From assembly GCA_028015205.1 (NCBI GenBank), contig JAPWFG010000026.1, positions 2,046,001 through 2,110,000 of the forward strand: a stretch of 64,000 nucleotides of DNA, in the 5' to 3' direction. The number at the start of each line of letters is the position of its first letter. The stretch's first letter is position 1. Both the position numbers and the translations under genes were made by a program. A model generated the notes under the pieces. That model did no database searches. It worked only from the letters and a program-made list of their open reading frames with translations, and was not told the origin of the DNA. Positions 58,243 to 64,000 of the stretch are shown one piece after another. Source of the stretch: Mytilisepta virgata. Taxonomy: Eukaryota; Mollusca; Bivalvia; Mytilida; Mytilidae.

Positions 58243-58244
58243 CT

Positions 58245-58970
58245 ATAATTATCATTGAGGTGCTTTTATTAAAATTTTTAAGTTGATAAAATTAGTGTTT
58301 TTACTCGATCGCGCAAATTGTTATACTCGATCACGCAAAATATTGTCGGCTCAGTAAGGGACGAGATAAAAAGTTCAATGTAGGATAAAAAACTTAATTC
58401 AAATAGTTTGAGGGTGGGGGCGGGGGGGGGGGGGGGGGGGGGGGGGTAAAAATCGCTGCAAGTTTTGTTATCCGACATCGATTTTCGGATTGAAAAATAC
58501 GGATTCAAGTTCGGCCCTAACATATGTTTGGACTTTTAAAGCAAATAAAAGCCATCATACATACATTGCTGAGGAAAAACAGGACCCATGATACAAAAAG
58601 TATACTCTCAAAGCATATGCCTATATTGGTCAATAAATTTTTTCAAATTAAGTTAAGAGTGGGGGGGGGTCAGTGAAAAACTATATGAATTAAGTTTTTT
58701 ATCCTACAATGAACTTTTGATCTCGTCCCTAATACAATTCTATATTTTCAGTTAGTAGATTTAAAATGTAGGGTTTCAAATATCTCGATTGAATCTGAAT
58801 TTACCTGGATTAAAGGAATCATGTTTAGATCCTTCTGGAATTATATACTTAATATTTGTCACAGAGTTTTGAATCAGTGTTGGATATTTATAATTAATTC
58901 AGTACAAAAAAAAATGTATATCCAATTATTCATCATAATGGGAAAAATTAAAGGAACTTTCCTTTCTTAG
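58245..58970. other. No gene; long G run
   Basis: A run of 25 G at 58422-58446 lies within otherwise AT-rich sequence. AAACTTAATTC and TTAAGTTTTTTATCC flank a local inverted duplication (about 58375-58400 and 58688-58735). Confidence 0.4.
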
Positions 58971-58984
58971 TTTGTATACTTTAT

Positions 58985-59650
58985 TAAGTCTCCCAAACGA
59001 AATTTGGGGACTTTTGTTTTTGGTCGGTTCTTATTATAATTATTAAGTCCCCAAAACAAGGTTTGGGGGACTTATTATTTTTACTCCATTTTTTACATTA
59101 TTATTCTTTTCCGTCCTTCTGAGCCATGAACTTGCCCGAAGAGGACCTTAAAAACCGTTCAAGCGAACTTAATGAAACCTGGTCTAAAGATTAGTGGCCA
59201 TGCCTAGTTGTGCCTACAGTTTCAGAATTTTCGAAAATGGCCGACAAAGTGCGGTAAAATTCAACATGTTCCGATTTTGACAAAATTTGGTTTCTAAGTA
59301 GATTATGATATTGCAAAGTGATTTCCGTCATCGAAAATTTTCAATCGGCAGCCGTTTTCAAAATGGCGCGAAAATGCGGAAAATTTCAACATGCTCTGTA
59401 TTGGACGAAATTTGGTTTCCAAGTATATTACTGTATTGCGAAGTGATTTCCATCATCGAAAATTTACCATCGGCCGCCATTTTCAAAATGGCCGCCAAAA
59501 TGCCGAAAAATTCAACATGCTTCAATTTCAACGAAATTTGGTTTCCAAGTAGATTATGATATGGAAAAGTGATGTCTGTCACCGAAAAGTTTCAAAATGG
59601 CTGCGGTTTTGGGGACTTTTGTGTTGGCATCCCAAAACAGTATTACTTGT
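58985..59650 (+). repeat. 126-bp tandem repeat inside an AAGTCCCCAAA-bounded repeat
   Basis: Three cassettes carry TCAACATG at about 59261, 59386 and 59512, with AAATTTGGTTTCYAAGTA and a TTTTCAAAATGGC block in each. The start has AAGTCTCCCAAACGAAATTT / AAGTCCCCAAAACAAGGTTT and the end GGGGACTTTTGTGTTGGCAT. Probably a tandem-cassette mobile element. Encoded frames follow the cassette. Confidence 0.65.
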
Positions 59651-59799
59651 TATTTGTATTATTTTTTTCTTCTTCCGCTTCTTTCTCGCAGCTGATCTTG
59701 TCCGGAGCGCAGCTCTGAAACCGTTAGCTGCAAGTTGACGGTACTTTATGGTATTGCAGGCTTATGTTCCAAGATGATCCTAAGCGTTTAGGTTTTGCA

Positions 59800-60245
59800 A
59801 CATATGGGAGGGGAAGTATATTTTTCGGGGTCAGAAGGAGGTGGGGTTTACTATTAAGATTGAAAAATAATTTCAAATGGGCACAACTTTCAAAATAATG
59901 ATCTTGAGGGGTCTTCAGTAAATATTGTAAGACTACAATGGGAAAATTTTTTTTTCGGGGGGGGGGGGGGGTGGGGGAGAAGTATATTTTTGGGGGTAAG
60001 AAAAGGGGGGGCGGTTGTTTACTATAGAAGTCTATGGTAAGATAAAAAAGAACAATTTCAAATGGTCACAACTTGAAAACTAATGTAAATAACGATAAAG
60101 GGTCTTCAGTAACTATTGTAAGACTACAAAGGGATTTTTTTGGGGGGTGGATTTTTTTACGCGAGTAATTAGCCGGATGATTTGGGTTTTTATCTCGGGG
60201 GGGTGGGGTGGAAAATTCTTTTCGGGGGCTGGGTGAGAGTAATTC
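59800..60245 (+). repeat. ~185-bp direct duplication with G runs
   Basis: TTTCAAATGGGCACAACTTT / TTTCAAATGGTCACAACTTG and GGGTCTTCAGTAA.TATTGTAAGACTACAA recur at about 59870 and 60055. Each is followed by G-rich tracts. Confidence 0.65.
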
Positions 60246-60249
60246 CTGC

Positions 60250-61555
60250 TTGATATGTTCCATTTTTGGCATTATTCTGTGTTACTTATTCTACTAATTT
60301 TCATTATATTTTCTCTTTCAGCGTACTTATATTGGGTGCATGCCCCCAGACCAGGCGGGTTAGCCGGGGTCCAGGGGAACCCTGCCCAAATATTTTTTGA
60401 AGGGTGTTCCAAAAACATATTTAAAGGCATTTCCAGCATTATACAGGCATTGGGGCTGGGAATTCAATTGGTGTTCGTTTAGGAGACTTTCGTAACAGCA
60501 TCCTGTTACAATCATTACTTATTTATCAATTGATTAATTAATTTATTCTTGTTTATTTTTTCTTATTTCTAGTTTCGATTATGCTCAAAGCATCTTGACA
60601 AATATAATCATCCTCCATACTACTGAGATTTTACATCAGTTCCTATCGAAAACGAAGGCAGTACTGTGCTGCCGGAATATATCCAACTAAACAATACTTA
60701 GTTTCGTACAAATCTAATCTCTCTGTTACTTTTTGGGTGTCAATAAGAAACCACTGTTCAGTGCGAGTTCTTTTCATTGTTGAAGGTTAAATTAAGCCCG
60801 CCTTTTGTGATTGTTTTGGTAGCTGCTGATTGTGGGTATTTGTATCGTGGGCAGATACCCCACATACCTTTTTAAATATTTCTTTCAAGTTCAACTAACC
60901 TTTGATCTGTTAATTGGTGGGTGTTCATTGATTTTAATATTGAGTGTTTACTAGTATTTGTCAGTCGCGCACATGCCATTGTTTTAATTGTACCGGAATG
61001 CCCCGAAGATAATCAAGGAACATGTCTGTACATCCGAGACAATGGGTACAATTATATGAAAACATGATACCGTTGTAACATGATTAGAAAATTGTAAATT
61101 ATGGATCGAAAATGGGTTGTTTAACCCCTTTAATGTCTATATTGTAGTGTTAACCATTATGGAAACCACAATATCAAATTTATAAAATGTCAAACATTTT
61201 AATATTGTTTATTTAGTAATTAAGGAAAAATCAATGTGTTGTTGATAGTAAATCGTCCTTGTTTTAGTTCTAAAAAGTCCTTGGTTTATGGAGATCGTAT
61301 ACATTATGAAGTCAAGAGACAAAGCGTGATAGGAATGCCAGCAACATGTTCATGTAACAATATACTCTCCCACACATTCAGTAACTCAATTTTGTATCAT
61401 AATTTTGAGATTCTCGTTTTGTTCAATCTATAGTCAATTTAGATATATTTTTCAATTGTGAAGTCGTAGAATTCAAATATTATGAAGGATGTAATTTAGT
61501 CTTGCCTGAATCTTTGGGAAGGGTATAAGGGGGTTGATCGGCAAAATAATAATAA
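60250..61555. other. No gene recognised
   Basis: The 75-codon frame at 60255 has a hydrophobic start (SVLLILLIFIIFSL) but then low-information residues. I see no domain. The rest is AT-rich. Confidence 0.35.
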
Positions 61556-61559
61556 AGCT

Positions 61560-62075
61560 GTAAGATATTGGATGAATCCACAAGACCAAGCTAAAACCGT
61601 CATTTTTCAGTCGTCCTTTGTGGTCCATGTATAAGTACAAATCTAGGTATGAAGCAGAAGTAGATGTGTTGATGGTCTCTTTAATTTCATATTGACTGTG
61701 GAAGATAAGATGTAGATATATTACGTGCTAAATGTAACAAGTAAAGTCAAGAAATACAAAAGGGATATTTGAAGGAGGGGGGAAATCGAAAATAACTGAC
61801 AACTCCGGAGAACAACGAAGACATGACCAAAACAATACAAACACTACACTTAAAAACTAAAAAATAAGAACAACATGGACCCAACCAAAAAGTGGGAGTA
61901 AACACAAGTGCTCTGGACGAGTTAGCAGTCTCTGCTTCCTGTAAGACATCCGCCAGGCTGCCAATGTCAAATCCGGTATGAGGAAGGGACATGAATGGAA
62001 CAGGTCCATTTTCATTTGGGAAAACGTTTTTTCATACCAGTCAACCAAGTCATGATGACGTCCATAAAACATCAG
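61560..62075 (-). mobile_element. Rearranged Penelope-like family 2 fragments
   Basis: On the minus strand, 62075-61741 holds the RT C-terminus (KFYGRHHD-like, MKMDLFH) and the 3' tail ending CCAAAGGGATATT-inverse. Directly after it, 61730-61590 reads QYEIKETINTSTSASYLDLY and GRLK, an RT segment that normally lies upstream of the C-terminus. The order is therefore tail first, then body, as in partial tandem Penelope-like insertions. Confidence 0.7.
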
Positions 62076-62079
62076 TATT

Positions 62080-63090
62080 CAGCAACCGTCTTTGCAGTTT
62101 GCTTTGACAAGGAATTGATATATGGTGCATTCGTCAATAACATTACACCCAATAAAGAACGGCATTATACTGTAAATTCAGTTATTTTTGTTGACATCAC
62201 ATTTCATGGATTTGGGGGAAAAGGCGTATTTTGGGGTTTTTAATTTTAATGATTTTCAATTTCACAAGAAAATGTTGAAAAAAAGTAAAATTTGCAGAAA
62301 ATCTTTAAAAATCAATTTAAAAATGAAAAATTCAATCTGATAGATTTACATTTGATTAATTTAAATTTTCACGTATCATGATTCCTGGTATATCGATATT
62401 TTCGCTTACATTAATTATATAGTTTATATTTCGTTGAGTTCTGAAATTCGTAAAAAGATGTGTACGAAATCCATCAAAATTGATGTACCACACGTTAAAA
62501 CCTCATTTTAAAAGGGGAATTGATCGGTTAGACAACATCCCATTGCATTAACTAGCTTTAATTAATTAAATTACCACTACATGTAATTTAAAATATCTTA
62601 TTTTACATATTAATTGCATGAAAAATTGTCATGAATTACGATTAATTACCATTTCATTTCTTATTACCGAAACCTTGATATTAATAACTATAATTCAGTC
62701 TGTTCTATTTATAAATATCTGAAAAAGAATACCGAAGCGAGAAACACTGGAAAAGATCTTAAAAATAAAATAACGATCCAAAGATACTAATATTAGATAT
62801 AGTAAATTTTTATACTATGCTGTATACGACGCGATTCAAGGAGTTACCTCTCATCAGCAGCATTAATACCGAAACATTTGGAAGACCAAAAACCAAACTT
62901 GTTTTAAACAAGAAGTGCTCATAACCAAAAATACCGAAATAGGAAGCCAAATGTCATGTTCTGCTCCTTTAACGGTACCCAATGAGTAAAATCCAGCGAA
63001 GTCTTAAGTCCGGTGAGGTATCAATTAAAGAAGGACTTATAAAAATGTTGCTTCTTTACCATCAAATATAACATGACTTATAACCGGACA
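62080..63090. other. No gene recognised
   Basis: AT-rich sequence without supportable motifs. Confidence 0.4.
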
Positions 63091-63093
63091 CTG

Positions 63094-63460
63094 AGCAATA
63101 TTTACATTTTTTCCAAATGTTTTTACCTTTGTTCTCGTCTTTTACATTGAACTTAAGTTCGGATTTGCCATAGATTACTTCTTGTTCCTTTCTTCGTTTG
63201 TCTTCTGTTTTTTGTTTTTAATTTTGTTCTCGCCTTCTACTGTGTTCACAATGTTATCTTCATTAATGATTTATATGTATTTGCTGGCTTTATTGTATAA
63301 AATCCTACCGCACGACCATACCAATTCGTTATTTGAAGCTTATATGCGGCTGCTATATATTTTGTTGTTGGTTAATTTAAGTTTACTTGGTATATTGTTG
63401 CGGACAGTTTTTATTTGTGGGGAAGCTTTAGTACCTGTTAAGAAATACTTATGCCACTGA
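63094..63460 (+). CDS. Possible Cys-loop (nicotinic-type) receptor exon, partial
   Basis: The frame is open from 63094 to the TGA at 63458-63460. It has three hydrophobic segments: FLFLSSFVFCFLFLILF, then TVFTMLSSLMIYMYLLALL, then LLYILLLVNLSLLGILL. The loop KILPHDHTNSLFEAYMRL between the second and third resembles the M2-M3 link of Cys-loop receptors, and LLRTVF after the third resembles the end of M3. The usual EK-Ser-Leu stretch before M2 is missing, and there is no ligand-binding domain in the window. It may be a diverged receptor exon, a pseudogene or a chance hydrophobic frame. The start of the exon is not defined. Confidence 0.3.
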
Positions 63461-63504
63461 ATACCTCTTATCCATACTCATTACATAAAAGTATATATTA
63501 AGGA

Positions 63505-63720
63505 TGATCGTGGGTTTTCTCTGGATTTTTCATTGTCTTTGCATTGACAAAATAAATAGGATTTGTAATACGTGTTTTAGTTTGAGAGAACATATTAATA
63601 GTAAAAAAATAAGCAAGAAAAAAATATAGGTTCATGTGCTCATTTTAGAGCTATAAGGCCTTGAAAGTTTGCATGTAATGGCTTTTCTCTGGATTTTTCA
63701 TTGTCTTTGCATTGACAACT
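63505..63720 (+). repeat. Direct repeat of a ~45-bp block
   Basis: TTTTCTCTGGATTTTTCATT followed by GTCTTTGCATTGACAA occurs at about 63514 and 63682. The intervening 120 bp is not repeated within the window. Confidence 0.7.
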
Positions 63721-64000
63721 TCAGTCTCTCAAAGATGTATGAAAAAATAAAAGGGATTTCATGAAATTTTGTCTAATACCATTTTAAGGTATATATGATT
63801 GAATTATAAAAGAAAAAGTGGGGGTTCATGGGCAAAAAAATTCATGTTTAAGAAATGGATAATACCCGAGGATTCCAAAAATCTGACAAAAAGACCAAAA
63901 CACGACCAGCGAGCATCCTTAAACCTTTTGTGACATGAAATTTGCGATAGACATATAATTCGACAGCCACAGTTCAGACCGTCTTAGATTTGAAGTAATC

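Overview
This is an AT-rich, intron-bearing eukaryotic nuclear window that is dominated by repeats. The best-supported source is a bivalve mollusc, possibly a mytilid mussel. The reasons are: tandem-cassette elements of the bivalve pearl / Helentron-associated type with (ACGG)n-like microsatellites and terminal hairpins; a Penelope-like reverse transcriptase family that I recognise from mussel genomes; and a Mab-21/cGAS-like receptor gene and a BIR-domain gene, two families that are strongly expanded in bivalves. The species assignment is inference. There are no bacterial operons, phage genes or CRISPR arrays.

Likely host genes. (1) A four-exon BIR-domain (IAP-like) gene lies on the minus strand between 22276 and 16421. 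Splice sites and phases fit exactly and give a 331-residue BIR-BIR-UBA-like protein that stops without a RING finger. (2) A 658-codon plus-strand ORF at 49880-51856 is a Mab-21/cGAS-like receptor (cGLR) with the nucleotidyltransferase metal-binding residues in place. (3) A broken BTB-BACK-jacalin-like gene lies at 10478-11680. (4) Weaker exon candidates are a Cys-loop-receptor-like exon at the right edge (63094-63460), a possible terminal exon at 46634-46896, and two coding-like repeats at 12779-13223. The BIR and cGLR families both belong to cell-death or innate-immune signalling, but nothing in the window ties the two genes together.

Layout. 1-2.7 kb: a reversed 5' unit of a pearl-like element and tRNA-derived SINE sequence. 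4.6-8.1 kb: a dispersed repeat and a decayed LINE. 8.8-10.2 kb: a tandem-cassette element between RT-element tails. 10.4-13.4 kb: the BTB pseudogene invaded by a Penelope-like RT. 14 kb: a second SINE copy. 16.4-22.3 kb: the BIR gene, whose introns carry a TIR transposon, an AT satellite and a LINE tail. 23.1-24.5 kb: a Tc1 element. 25-26.5 kb: an element tail and a LINE remnant. 26.8-31.1 kb: a large composite pearl/Helentron-like element. 35.6-38.1 kb: a foldback, an inverted Penelope-like copy and an RT tail. 39-40.4 kb: a repeat array interrupted by a TIR element with a clear 5-bp target duplication. 40.5-44.3 kb: LINE 3' ends and minisatellites. 45.2-46.5 kb: tandem cassettes. 49.9-51.9 kb: the cGLR gene, abutted by a pearl-like element to 53.1 kb. 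53.4-54.7 kb: a minisatellite and nested inverted repeats including a near-perfect 482-bp palindrome. 55.8-56.7 kb: the inverted partner of the 4.6-kb repeat. 58-60.3 kb: foldback and tandem repeats. 61.5-62.1 kb: a scrambled RT fragment.

The most unusual structures are the composite element with repeated 5' and 3' termini, the palindrome with its nested inverted repeats, the cGLR gene with a mobile element just past its stop codon, and the RING-less BIR gene. Splice models, TE family names and functions come from reading the sequence; no search or RNA evidence was available.
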